From: Opisthocomus hoazin
Lineage: Eukaryota > Chordata > Aves > Opisthocomiformes > Opisthocomidae
Direction: 5' to 3'
NCBI RefSeq assembly: GCF_030867145.1
Contig: NC_134422.1
Coordinates: 14,580,531-14,644,530 of the forward strand
Length of the DNA: 64,000 nt
In this document: positions 10,474-21,800 of the stretch, one piece after another
Position numbering within the stretch: position 1 is the stretch's first letter
Layout of the letters: each line of letters starts with the position of its first letter
The notes under the pieces: generated by a model
Told to the model about the DNA's origin: nothing
Seen by the model: only the letters and a program-made list of their open reading frames with translations
The model's database searches: none
Made by a program: the position numbers and the translations under genes

Positions 10474-13358
10474 CTGCAAGATAAGGAGAGATCAGCAAGA
10501 TTAAGTCAAAAAAGGAAATGTTAGCTTGTGTGCCATTCTGGATTCACGGACAACGCTAGAGCACAGCGGATCGAGGGAGCAGCGAGGCCGTGCCGGCCAG
10601 AAGGCAGGCACTGAATCAGGTACCCCAAATTATTTGCAACCGAAACGCTTTGAAAAGGGAATTCCGACAGCAACGTTCATCATCGGGCTGTAGTCGGACA
10701 TGTCAGATCCGCAGACACCAGTAAGAGCTCTCCGGACCTGGGTATTTCCAGCCAGCCCGCTTTACAGACGCCACAGCAGCACTTCGACAAGACGGGTATT
10801 CGGGCTCTGCTATCTCATGGGTCTAAGAACAGTTTTAACTTCCAGCGACCTGCCAGTTCTCACGGGGAGAGCCTGTCAGTAACCACTGAAACGCCGACGC
10901 CAGACCGGGGACTTTGTTTCGGTTTTCACAAATTCTCGTCACAGTTTAACAGAGAGGATTCGTCAGGGGAAAAGATTTCAGTAACGTGCCTGCTCATCCA
11001 GCAGATCAAGCTGACCGCCCCCTTGGTCTGGTAGAATATCTGCTATTATTACTTGCTTCAATCGCCACTTTTTCTCCTCGAAACGATAAACGCCCATACG
11101 AGGCAAAGCAACGGAGCGGTCGCTCTGTCTGTAACGCCATTACTGACTGTTCTCGACACGCTTTTCAATAAGACCAGAATTAAAGGAGTGAAATTGTCAC
11201 GGAGAAACCAAACGTCACCGAACGCCTGACATAACCCCTTATTTGTAAACAAAAGAGTCTGCCGCATAAAATATTTCAGAAATACCAGCGGCCCCGCTGC
11301 GATTTTGTACTGTAAAGTCCTCACTAAATTTGGCATAGGTGACAAATGCGGAAGCTGGCCTTTACGGCGGAGACTGTAATTCTGGTCCTTGAATCAAAGC
11401 CTCCCAATCGCTATTTAAAATTATCGCTGGAAAGGCATTTTCTCATCTGCCCTTCTCCATTTCGCTTCTTTCTGTACAGAGCCAAACACAGATTTTTTTC
11501 CTTCCTGCTCTTTTCCTAAGAATCTTCATTATTTTTGTCAATCTCTGAATGGGATTTTTTGCACAGTCGGCGCCTTCATTTGTTACCCTAGGTGCCTTTC
11601 AAACGCGCCTCCAGGGCCCATTCGGTACCTCGTAATATTTCAGGGACAAAGATTTTCACTGTGTTGGTCCACCTTTGACACAAAGTCAATTTTGGAAGCG
11701 TTACAAAAGCCAGCGACTGACCGAATGCTAAACGGAAGTACGAGCCCACCCCAGATCTCCCAACAACAGCCTACTAAAAAATAACAAACCCCAAAACGTG
11801 CCCTAAGCAAGCTTTCGGCATGTTAGTCAATACACAACTTCTTTATAAACTGCGGTGACGGTGACAGAAAAAGAACGGTATGGTGTCGCCGCACCGATCC
11901 GCATCACTTGTGTTGTGTGAGATCGTGTGTGCCCATAAATTTCCTCCGTGACTGTAACAAGCAGACGTAGAAGGCAACAGATCCCATAGATACTGTAAAT
12001 GCACATGCCTTTGGTAAGTGGGAGGGCAGATAAAGAAGATGAGTGGGCAGCATACAGGATAGAAAGAGATTTATTTTGTGGGCAAATGATACACAGATGC
12101 CACAGGAAGATAGCGAGGGAGAAAAACGAACGGAGCGGCAGAGCAGTGACGGAAAGGGGAGATGGGCAGACAGCGAGGAGAGAGCTAATGCGCAGAGCGA
12201 TGGTGTGACGGCCAGATGTGCAAAGTTCACAGGCACAGCGGTCGCCTGGATGAACCGCTGGAAAGCTGCGCCGAAGGGACTCGGCAACACGCAGCTGCAA
12301 TGGCTGGACAGGGCTGGGATGGCTGGTACCGTGGGGACGGGTGGCACGATTAGCACACGGACAGAAGGACGGACGGACAGAGGGGAGACAGGCACACTCG
12401 GGCGGAGGCCGCACGCAGTGGACAGACAGACAGACAAGGCCAACGCTGCAAACGACAGCTAAATCAGGGGGAAAGGAACGGACAGGGAGGATGGGCGATG
12501 CCAGCCGCAGCAGCCAGCCGCAGGCAGCGAACCGGCCGAGTGTGCGGGGCAGGCGGATGAGGGAAGGGACGCAGGGGACGGAGCGGGACAGGCGGAGCGG
12601 GGCCGGCGGGACGCGGAGGGACGGAGGCACGGCACGGCACGGCGCGGCGGGGAGGACGGCCGGGGGGCAGCCAGGGGCAGGGAGCGATGGGGGGACACAG
12701 CGAGGGGAGCCGCAGGGCACGGCCCGGGGGGAAGCCCGGGCAGGGGGACGCAGGGAGCGGGGCAGAGCGGGGAGCGGGTGAGGCGGGGGGCGAGCCCGGC
12801 AGGCAGGTGCGAGGGCAGGCGGGGGAACGGCCGGGGGTCAGGCCGGGGGGGGGGGGGCAGAGAGGGCGGGCGGGAGGACTGCCGGGGGTCAGGCCGGGGG
12901 GAGTCCGGGGCAGGCCGGGCAGCGGGGTCCGGGGCCGGGCGGCGCCCACCTGTCTCGGCGAAGCTGATGATCTCGGAGACGGGGTCGTGGGCCGGGGGCC
13001 CGGCGCTGGCCTGCCCGTCCAGGCTGGGGATCTCCACGCGTCCGTCCTCCCGCACCTTGCCGGCGTGCAGCTTGCGCAGCGCCGTGACCATGGCCGCCTT
13101 GGGGACGGCGTGCGTGATGTTGGGCCGGTCCCGCATCTGCAGCCGGCTCAGAATGTGCCTCTTCACCGCCTCCAGGAAATCCCCGTCCACCTTGCCCGGC
13201 TCCTCGGGCCGCCGGAACCCGCAGGAGGTGCATGTGTCCTGCGGGGAGCCGGCGGCGGGGGCCGGCGGGGTCGGGGTGGCCGCGGCGCCCAGCAGCAGCA
13301 GCGGCAGCCCGCAGGCCAGCAGCGCGGCCAGCACCCCCCGGCGAGCCGCCCCGTCCAT
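9698..13358 (-). CDS. INHBB: INHBB: inhibin/activin beta-B subunit precursor, 394 aa, two coding exons
   Basis: The gene encodes the TGF-beta superfamily precursor of the beta-B chain, which forms activin B as a homodimer or inhibin B with the alpha chain and is secreted to act in gonadal, pituitary and embryonic signalling. The CDS joins 13358-12950 (exon 1, 409 nt) to 10473-9698 (exon 2, 776 nt). The split Asp codon 137 restores frame exactly. A hydrophobic signal peptide lies at about residues 8-28. The propeptide has an N-x-T glycosylation site at 80-82. The dibasic RIRKR site ends at residue 279, releasing a mature chain of 115 residues. That chain has nine cysteines at mature positions 4, 11, 12, 40, 44, 79, 80, 112 and 114, the activin pattern, and ends in CGCA. 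Near-identity of the mature domain to vertebrate INHBB as I know it, plus RALB next door, makes the identification firm. Confidence 0.97.
10474..12949 (-). other. INHBB: INHBB intron
   Basis: The intron is 2476 bases with a GT donor (CAG|GTGGGC) and an AG acceptor, in phase 1. The exon-1-proximal third is part of the CpG island and contains GGAC/GGACA-rich low-complexity sequence at about 12355-12440. The rest is unremarkable. Large open frames here (for example minus 11827-12720) are compositional and carry no domain. Confidence 0.9.
12950..13358 (-). CDS. INHBB: INHBB coding exon 1 (signal peptide and N-terminal propeptide)
   Basis: The ATG at 13358-13356 is chosen because it opens a basic then leucine-rich signal peptide typical of INHBB. 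Upstream the frame stays open for about 77 codons but has no ATG, only compositional readthrough. The exon encodes residues 1-136 plus one base of codon 137. It includes the conserved propeptide start with a CTSCGF cysteine pair, the [14 protein letters not shown] helix and the [10 protein letters not shown] segment that abuts the splice donor CAG|GTGGGC. A Pro/Ala-rich linker of about 12 residues follows the signal peptide. Confidence 0.95.
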
Positions 13359-13930
13359 GGCGGAGGAGCGGGGGGCCGAGCTGGGGGCCGCCCCGGAGCG
13401 CCGCAGGGAGCCCGTCTGCAGGCAGCGCCGCTCCCAGCGCTCCGCGGCGCGGAGGGGGCGGTGGCAGCCCAGCCGGGGGGGCCGCGCCGCTCCGCGCAGG
13501 GGGGGGGGGGGGCCGCGGCGGAGGGAGGGAGGGAGGGAGGGAGGGGGCGGCCGGGGGAGCGGCGGCGTGTGCCGGCGGGGAGGCTGCACACGCAGGCACC
13601 GAGGGCGAAGTTGGGGGGGGGGGGGCGGGTAGCAGGCTTGGCGTGCACCGAGAGCCCGGCTCCACGGGGGAGGGGGACGGCAGCAGGTGAGGGGGTGGCT
13701 GCGGAGCCCGGGGAGGAGGGAGGGGGGGAGCGGGGAGCGAGCCGGAGGTGCGAGGGGAGCCGGGGGGGGGGGGGGGGGGAGGCGGCTCCGCGCTGCCCCG
13801 GTGCCCCGCGCCGCTTCAGAGGGGCATCCCCGGGCGCAGCCGCTCCTGGTCCATCGCTCGCTTCGGCGGGTCCGGGCGGGCCGCGGAGAGCAGCGCTGTT
13901 AGTCCGGCGTCATCGAGGGGGGTCAGGGAG
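13359..13930 (-). other. INHBB: Putative INHBB 5' leader
   Basis: If transcription starts below the TATA elements at 13945-13966, the leader is about 560-570 nt and C-rich in mRNA sense. It would contain upstream ATGs at 13913, 13854 and 13827, all terminating well before the main ATG. The start site is inferred from motif position only, so the leader could be shorter. Confidence 0.4.
13816..13854 (-). other. Candidate upstream ORF in INHBB leader (12 codons)
   Basis: An ATG at 13854 opens a 12-codon frame that contains a second in-frame ATG at 13827 and ends at TGA 13818-13816, about 460 bases before the INHBB start. A separate 4-codon uORF runs 13913-13899. They matter only if transcripts begin upstream of them. 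Confidence 0.35.
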
Positions 13931-13944
13931 ATAAACGGAGCAGA

Positions 13945-13966
13945 TTTATATACAATCCAATTTATA
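13945..13966 (-). promoter_or_regulatory. INHBB: Twin TATA-like elements with inverted CCAAT, candidate INHBB core promoter
   Basis: Read on the minus strand, TATAAA (13966-13961) is followed by ATTGG (13961-13957, an inverted CCAAT) and TATATAAA (13952-13945). They form an isolated AT-rich pocket inside sequence that is otherwise very GC-rich. The orientation and distance (about 590 bases upstream of the INHBB ATG) suit a core promoter. Confidence 0.5.
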
Positions 13967-14532
13967 GCCTGGAAGGGGGGGGGGGGCGGCCGGAGGGGGG
14001 GGGTCGGGGGGGGGAAGAAATTCCACTTGTACCCCCCCGCCCACTCCGCCCCCGCAAGACGACAATCCGCCGGCCGTGGGTGCAGGTCTCTCCGCAGGTC
14101 GGCTCCGCGCCGCTCGCTTCTTTCACCCCCCCGTTCAGCGCCCGCTGCTTCTCACCGCGCCGTCAGAGCTGACCCGGAGCATCGCTGGGGAGGGGGCCGG
14201 CGGCGGTGGGGAGGGGGTGCGCGGCTGGCGGCACCTCCGCGGCTGCGAGTCTTCTGCTCCCCCCCCCCCCCCGCCAGCCGCCCCGCTTATTGCTGCCGAG
14301 ATGCTTTTTATTCTCAAAGCGGCGCGGAGGGTCCGGAGTCCGCCGCGGCTCCCCCCGCTCACCCCCCCCGCACGGCTGCGGGCAGCGGCACTGCACGGCG
14401 CGGAGCGGGGAGTCGGCGCGGTCCCGGCGATCCCAGGAGAAGCTGCCGCGGATCCACTCGGTCAGACCAGCTCTTCGGCTCGCTGCCTCGCTCGCTCCTT
14501 TTAAACAATATCTCTCTTGTTGGCGGTTTGGG

Positions 14533-14618
14533 TTTTATTATTATTGTTATTATTGTTATTATTATTTTAAGTGTGATTTTTGTTGTTGTTGTTGTTGCTG
14601 CTGCTGCCGCTGCTGCTC
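14533..14618. repeat. ATT-type and GTT/GCT-type trinucleotide microsatellites
   Basis: An interrupted TTA/TTG run (14533-14568) is followed by a TTG run grading into CTG repeats (14578-14618). The block lies in the INHBB upstream CpG island and outside any supported coding sequence, although open frames read it as homopolymeric leucine or valine/alanine. Confidence 0.85.
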
Positions 14619-15889
14619 CAGTTAATCTGTCTCCCTCTCCCTCTCCGCGTCTTTTTGATCTTTCGCTCGCCTTGTGCTGGCTCGAACGCCGTGTTTTGTT
14701 TTGGTTCGTTTTTTTGCAGCGCGTCTGATGTTCCCTGCTCGGATCCGCAGTGGAAGGTCTCGGGGAAGCGGCTCGCTCTTCGCTGCTCTTCCTCTGATCT
14801 CCTCCTGCTAATTCCCTCCCCCCCCCCCCCCCCCCCCTCCGCAAAATCACGACATTGTGGCACTTTCTACTGAAACTTTTATACGGGAGTTAAAACCACG
14901 TGGGAACTCCAACCTATAACAGAGACGCCGTGGGTTCCTCGCTATTTAGGAGATTAAGTCAAGTCTTTTGCCCCCTGGGCTATTACAGTAACTTCCTGAT
15001 GTGGAAATATTAACTATGCTGTTTCTTTAACTCCCCTTCCCCTCCCTCCCGGTTCCTGCAATCACACCCACCGCGCACCGGCCCGTCCCCCGGACGGACC
15101 GACGGACGGACGGACCCCGGGCGGGGGACAGATCGCCCCCCCGCCGGTGTTCCTTGCCTTTTAAGCACTTGAAAGAAGAAGCCATTAGAAAGTTTACCGT
15201 CGGGCCGGCTTTGCGACGGGGCGGGTTTTTGTTTGTTTGTTTGAATGGGCCGGGCAGAAGGGGCGGGGGCCGCGCGTGTTTCCCGTGGGGCGGGAGGGAC
15301 GCGGGCGCGGAGCCTGGCGGGGGGGGTGGTGGTGGTGAGGGGAGCAGGGATGCTCGGAGCGGCGGCCGAAGGGGAGATAACGGGAACGGCGCGCTCCCGC
15401 AGCAGCCCTGCCCACGCCCCGGGAACGGCTTCTCCTCCGCTCCCCCCGCGGAGCAGCCGCGGGTCAGGGGGGCCCCAAAGCGGCGGGGGGTGGGGACGCG
15501 GTGTCTCCCCCCGCAGGGGTCGGGAGAGGCCCCGCCCGGCAGCCGGGCAGCGGGAGCGGCACCGGCGGGGCTTCCCCCCCCCACGCCCCGGGCCGCCCTG
15601 CGCGGGCGCCGCCGCCGGGAAGCCTGGGCAGAGGGCGCCCCCTCTGGGCCGCGCGGGGAAGCGGGCGGGGGGCGGCGGGGACGAGCGGGCCCCGGAGCTG
15701 GCGGCCGCGGCGGCGGCGGAGGTTTCGGCTGGCCGGGTCGGTGGCCGGCGCGGCGGGGCCCGGGGCTCCCAACCGGGGCCGAGCGTCCCAGCGCCCGGGC
15801 AGCGGGGCTGCCGGCGGCGCTGATGACACCCTGCTGTTTTCCTTCTGGTTTTTTTTTTTTTTTCTAGCAAAGAAGAATCTACCTCGGAG

Positions 15890-18800
15890 CACGAAAGCGA
15901 AGCTCAGGACTTTGGTTTCTTTTCACCGAGCCGAATGCTGGACTCCAAGGGGCGGCAGAGGCGGGACACACGAATTATTCCACGCGCGACAACTGCGGAG
16001 CCCCTTCTCTGCATTTCAGCTTTCAAAAGAAGAAAACAAGTTCTCACGCATCCCCGGGGTGCGCGCGTGTGAGCCCGTTCGCCGGCGCTAACGCAAGCGA
16101 GGCGAGAGCACCAGGAGGGTTAACTGCTCAGTCGGCTCCTGACGGTGGTTTAAGAACGGAGGGACAAACGCTGTTCTCATCATAAAGATGTTCTTCCTTG
16201 TTCTGTGCTGCAAAAGGAAAGACACTTCGTGCCGTACTTCCAAATCACATTGCAATCTCAATCTGGTTGTTCGTGTTGGTTTTAATGTGAGCGCAGTCTG
16301 ACTGCCTACAGAGCATCGTAAATCAAGCCCTCAGTACCGCTGGGGCTGCCCCGATGGGGGATCAGAATTAGACACAGTATTTCCTCCCTGCCAGTAACAG
16401 GTTTTGAATGGAAAGCCTGGAATGTAAAAAAAGAAATAATGCTAAAAATCCAATCACTCTGACATCCTGTGAGCTAATAAGAGCACGTGAATGCAACAAG
16501 CTTAGTACTTCACAGTAATTAATTTGACAGCAAAGAGCTAACACGAAAACAACAGGCAGAGCGGTGATGACTGGTTCATAGAGGTCACTGTCAAACAAGA
16601 AGTAGGTGCAAACACAGTCCCTCTCTCTTTGAAAATAACTATTTCGTTGCCCCAGTGGGAATGAAATGCCAAAGACGGAAAATAGCATGTCTTCCGTGGG
16701 GATAACAAATCAGAGGAGGCATTTCTAGTAGTAAAACAAGGTAGAGGTTTCCTCTTTTGCATGCAGTGACTTTTAATCATCCCCATTACTCACTGCAGTA
16801 GCAGGTTTCAGCTGGGGGGGGTTTCCCCTCTCTTTATCCGTTAGCCAAAGCCATTTTGCACATTCAAATATTGGGAAGATTTGTTTTCTCTAGCAATTAC
16901 TAACAAACTAATACACTAATAACCTCTACTGTTATTTAAAGTGCATCCAGCACAGCATTCTGGAGGCAGCTCTCGCACACTGGACTTCCTCTGGCTCCCT
17001 CCTAGAGGAGGACTTCATCAAGCCTGAGATGTTTTCAGGCAAAAGAGCTGACAGGGAGAGCAAACAGGGTTAACGGCAAGAAATGTGCCGTTTGATTTCT
17101 AATCTTGCTCAGGGAGCACGGCCTATTGATTGAGCCATCAAGCTCTGTTAATTTTAAGATCTCCTCAGCATTCAGCTCTTTCCCTTGGGCATAAACTTGT
17201 TGCTTACACACAGCGGCTGAACTATCAGGGAAAGGGTGGCTTCACACCCCCCTCCCCGCGCCGCTCTCCTCCCCTCCTCCCCTCTATTCTATTTGTTCTG
17301 AGCTCATCTGCGTGAGGATACATTTTCACACACACCTTCTCAAACCGGCTGCTGTTCATCTGATTCAGGGTCATGCTTTTCCATACATTAAACGCGGGGG
17401 AAAACTGGGAAGGGAACGGCTGGGATTTGTGCTTAATGGGCAAGCCCACGGTTAGCCAGTGAGCCCCGCTGTGAGATGATGGTACGGTATGGGAGGGTAT
17501 TTTCTGTGGAAACATCAAGTCTCGTGACTGGCACCTGATGCTTATTAAAGCTACTCGTATGATGAAACCAGTACAAAGTGAGATCCTCAGCCAGCATAAA
17601 TCGGCATGTTTCCGAGGCATCGAAGCGCTACAGCTCTCCCTCCATAGCCTAGATATTTGCTTGTGCACATTTCTCTCGGGGGGCGGCAGAAGCAGAAGTC
17701 ACGCTTCTACAGCGGCCGGTCAGCGCAGCTCTGCGCCTTCGGAGCCGGCGGGAAGCTCCAGAAGCCGAGCGGGCAGCGGTGGCACACGGCCGCTCCCTGC
17801 CCGGCGTCTCCGTGATGCCCTCGGTGGGGCCGTAGCCATTGACACAAGCAAAGGATCTAGCCCCTCACGGATTGCTAAAGCACCTTTTATGCTCTTAAAC
17901 CATTAATAATATCTATTAGGTAACCTTACTAATCCCTTGGAGGAAGGATTTTCTTTACTGTACTGATGGCTGAACTGAATAAAGCTTCATATATAAGAGG
18001 CCCCGTTTGCACTAGAAATGCTTCTCTTCTTCTTTGATAACCAGCAAATACAAGTTTTACTAGCACAAGCATCTTTTTCTGCAAGCATTTTCCAAATAAA
18101 ATAGGCTATACTGGCAAAAACACTTTTTTTTTGCTCATATAGCTGCATCTATATGGGGGATTTTTGCACGTAGTGAAACGCAATCTGTTTTAAATGGCAC
18201 TTCAGCAGAGCATTGCAATCCCACAGAAGTTTCAAGGTGAAACCTTGAAGTATATACTTCTGTCCCGTATCTGAAAGAGCTTTTTACAAGGTGGCCATTG
18301 TCGTCTTAGCTGGAAATATAGAGAAACTGAGACGCACGGTTACGGGGGCAGGCGGGGAGCGCGGTGCTCTATCTGGAATTTGTATTTGTGTCATTCTTTT
18401 GCCTCAGATGAAATTATGTATCCGTAATCAGACCGCTTCCTCACTATGCTCAATTACTTTTAAGACAACTGCAACAAAAACAAAGGATGTTTCAAAAGCA
18501 CCGTGATTCTGTAGAAGGGAAAGTCCTACTGAAAATCAAGTGAGTGCCGTTCCAAATGACCTGGAGATTTTCTGAACTGGGAAAGGTAGACCTAACTTGT
18601 TAAAAAACCCACTAAGAGGTTAATCTGGCTCCTTTGCTCCTGCCTGTGTTTTTTTAACTGAGAACTGTCTGTTAACAGACATTTGGTCTTTCTAAAAAAA
18701 CGGTCCCACTCTGAACACCACTTGGAAAAAGGGGATGTAGCAGGCAGAAACAAATGACCTGACCAAACTGGGAACGCCTCATCTAAAGCAGGTACAGTGA

Positions 18801-21800
18801 GAACCTGGAAGATGAGTCATGCAGAAATAAAACAGAACCCTCAGCCGGTTTTGAGGAGCACCTATGGTACGCCAGCTCCTCGCAGAAGCATCAGGCGGGG
18901 TGGGGACCTGGGGAAGGCAGCAGTGTGGGGTTGCAGGGTTGTACTTACAGCTCCAGCCTCCCATTCCCACCCCACCTGCATTAACGCGGCTGAAGTCCTG
19001 CTCCCTCCAGCTCTCCCAGCTCATCTACCTGGCAGTGCCTCGTGTGGAACGTGTTGGCCGATCGGTCCTCTTCCACGAGCCCTTCGCACGCCGGGAAGGT
19101 TTGCAACCCAGGTTCGCCGCAGGGGACAAAGCTCAGGCGGATCTTGTGCGCCGTGAAGCCTCAGGCAGGTCTCCGCACAAAGCAGCGTGCTCTATGGGAA
19201 AGGGACTGAGTTTGGGGATCTGCTGCAATTTCCAAAGTAAAGGGACCGAACACCACTGGGTGGACACCCCGTACAACACTCAGGAGCTATCTGCTGCTTG
19301 TTGACGGCCCACAAGTGCTCTTGTTTTCCTTGCACAGTCTGTCCTCTGCAGTCCAAAGCCGTAGCCTTATAACCAGGCAGTGACTTCCTCTGAAGTTGCT
19401 TGTATTGACCTAAATAGGTTGGGGCGGGTGAGGACACATAGACAACATGAAAAAGCTGTGCTGGTTGCCCAACAAAGAAGTGTCTGCTTTGTGGTGAGCA
19501 CTTTTAACATACTGTTAAAGAGCATGATTTTCATGTTTGTTTAAGTTCACACCAAAAGCCTTGCAAAGTAACAAAGTGAGTAAAAATAAAATCTGCATTT
19601 AAGTGGTAAACAAAATAGTTAAAACTTGACTTCTCATAATTTGAGCACTACTTACTGAGGCAATGCTTTTAGAAGTTGACCGGTGCATTTCTTCTATACA
19701 TCCAGCTGTGACTGACACACCTAATAGACCAGGAAAATGAACAGTAGGATGGAGCAATGTTAAAATCAGCTGTCCTGAGAAAATCAGTGATTATCGGGAA
19801 GTGGTGAGAAGACAGAGAGGCTCCAATTTTAGATGGAGCTCAATAGCAAAAAATAGCCAGTACCTTTGCAATGCCATGGGAAAAAATGTGATGCAGAAGC
19901 CTGAGTCATCTCACGATGGATGATCCGTAGCACTTTTGAAAAGTACCTGAACAGAAGCCACCTTCTCTTTTCTACAAGCAAGCAGCACAATGTGGAGGAA
20001 GTGTCTACACCTACTGCCTGTGGGACAGTCTGCAGCCAGAAGACCTCTGCTTAGGCCTGAATTCCTTCCTCTTTACCCCATTTTCTGTAGCTGTAAGGTG
20101 AGGATAACAGCATTCAACCCTGTGTAAGTCGCTTTGATATTAAGCGGAGAAAAGCAGCGTACAGGAACTCATCCTCTTGATGGAGCATGACACTAGCAGC
20201 ATGTTCTTGGTGCTGTACGTCAAAAGTCATTTTCACTCTGTTCATACTTAAATTGCCCAGTTTTGTTTCCATGACTCTCATGTTACTTCAAACGAAAACT
20301 GCTGTGCAGTTTGGCTGTTTGCACAAGAACATCGGAGTGGGTTTTTAATGATGATTGTGATCTGGCTGACTGATGGGCTCACTGCTGGGGCTAGGAGGAA
20401 GGGGCTCCTCTAACAGCACCAAAGTCCCCCAGTTCAAGGAAGGAGGATCTCCACTGGGACAGAGCAGCAGCACTGTCACAGTTAGTGGAACTCTTGATTT
20501 GTCCCAGCTGAGAGCTGGCCCGCATGATTTACAGCCATTTTGCCAGTGCTATTTAGCCATTGCAGGCCTCCAGCAGGTATGTTCAGGCTGTCTCACCCTC
20601 CACGTTTGCTACACTGACATTAGCTACAAGCAAGGTCCTCTGCTACCACCCGTCACTGATGTTCCAGTACTACGAAAACACGTTGAGAGGGTTATTAACA
20701 AAAATTTTTGAATCACCTTCTGGCCTGCTCAATATTTATCAACTAGAAGTCAGTGAGGCCTGTCCCCTCACGAAGAAATAGCTTGAATATGCCGTGGGAT
20801 TAAAACAAAATGGATTGCAAACTCCATATGACTTGGGTGCAAACACCTGCCATTTCTTCCAAAAACACCTGAAAAAGCACATACACTGTGACAGCTCGGG
20901 CTGTCCGCTTGCCTGAGATGGCCCCTCAGAGGGGTTTTAAGATTGCGGGAGTTTTTCACTCCCCAGGTTGCAAGCAGGTCTTCTTGCTGTGTTACTTCCG
21001 CGTTGTGATCTTATTAACAAAGCTTATTAACAAAGCATAACCCTAAAACTTCTTCACAGCCCTTTACCATTCCTAACAGTCTCACCCTCTGACATTTATT
21101 GCTGTGGTTTAGTTCCTTACCGAGAGCATTATTAAGAATAAATCATAGCATGTGGAAATTTTACTGTGAAATACCGTGGTGGTATTATACCAGGATAAGA
21201 AAACAAACCACTGCTCCGGAGACAGCCCCAACAGGAGCACACGGATCACATTAAGCAGACGTCGGGTCTACCAAACCTGTGCAGATACTAAAGTCTTAGG
21301 ATGGTGCAGAGCTGCAATAGGAAAGTGCATTGTTCTGTTTTTTTTTTGCTTAAAAGATGAGAGAGAGGGCCTAGGGGAGGGGAATGCACAAAAAAGAAAA
21401 GGATGAACCTTTTTTTTTTTTTTTTGGCTACTCCAGATGGGGTTTTCCTCTGTTTAAATGCTGAAGGACAGAAAGATTTTAAATTAAAATCTTAATAAAT
21501 ATAGCCCTGAGGCTAGTAACATTATTACATCCAAGATGATTATAGCAACCAAGCCACAAAAGAAATACATATATTTCAAGCATAATAAGCCCCAGTATTT
21601 AGTTAGAAGGAGGCTACGCAGCTAAATGACTTCCAAACTAGTGAATTTTCCATTCCACTCTGCTGAAAGGATAAACCAACATGGCACATAGTTTGCAGGG
21701 CTTGGTTTCATTTCTGTAGAAGATAGCATTATTACTGCTTATGCTTTGTATATGTATGAAAATTAAAATTTTAATTGCTGAGATCATGTGCATGAGGGTT

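Larger units (their letters stand above)
12845..14837. repeat. Cluster of long G/C homopolymers (G-quadruplex prone)
   Basis: Uninterrupted runs are G13 at 12845-12857, G14 at 13499-13512, G13 at 13613-13625, G18 at 13762-13779, G12 at 13975-13986, C14 at 14259-14272 and C20 at 14818-14837. Most G runs are on the plus strand, so in the INHBB transcription unit they lie on the template strand. The exact run lengths may be unreliable in assemblies. Confidence 0.85.
12460..15880. promoter_or_regulatory. INHBB: CpG island covering INHBB exon 1, promoter and upstream region
   Basis: GC content and CpG density rise sharply near 12.46 kb and fall near 15.9 kb, with INHBB exon 1 inside. The island is studded with long G or C homopolymers and trinucleotide runs. 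Overlapping open frames on all strands result from the scarcity of A/T stop codons. One AT-rich pocket with TATA elements sits at 13945-13966. Confidence 0.9.

Noticed and set aside
11827-12720. 297-codon minus-strand frame inside the INHBB intron
   Set aside because: Its content is Pro/Ser/Arg/Cys-rich low complexity, without domain or splice support, and it lies wholly within the intron defined by the two exons.
12459-13589. 376-codon minus-strand frame containing INHBB exon 1 with N- and C-terminal extensions
   Set aside because: The N-terminal extension has no ATG and the C-terminal extension is read-through into the intron past CAG|GTGGGC. Only 13358-12950 is coding.
12687-13934. 415-codon plus-strand open frame over INHBB exon 1, with other long frames at 12778-13632, 13748-14728 and 15010-15870
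   Set aside because: These lie in CpG-island sequence where stop codons are rare. Translations are Gly/Arg/Pro/Ala-rich low complexity with homopolymer-encoded stretches, and they overlap the firmly identified INHBB exon on the other strand.
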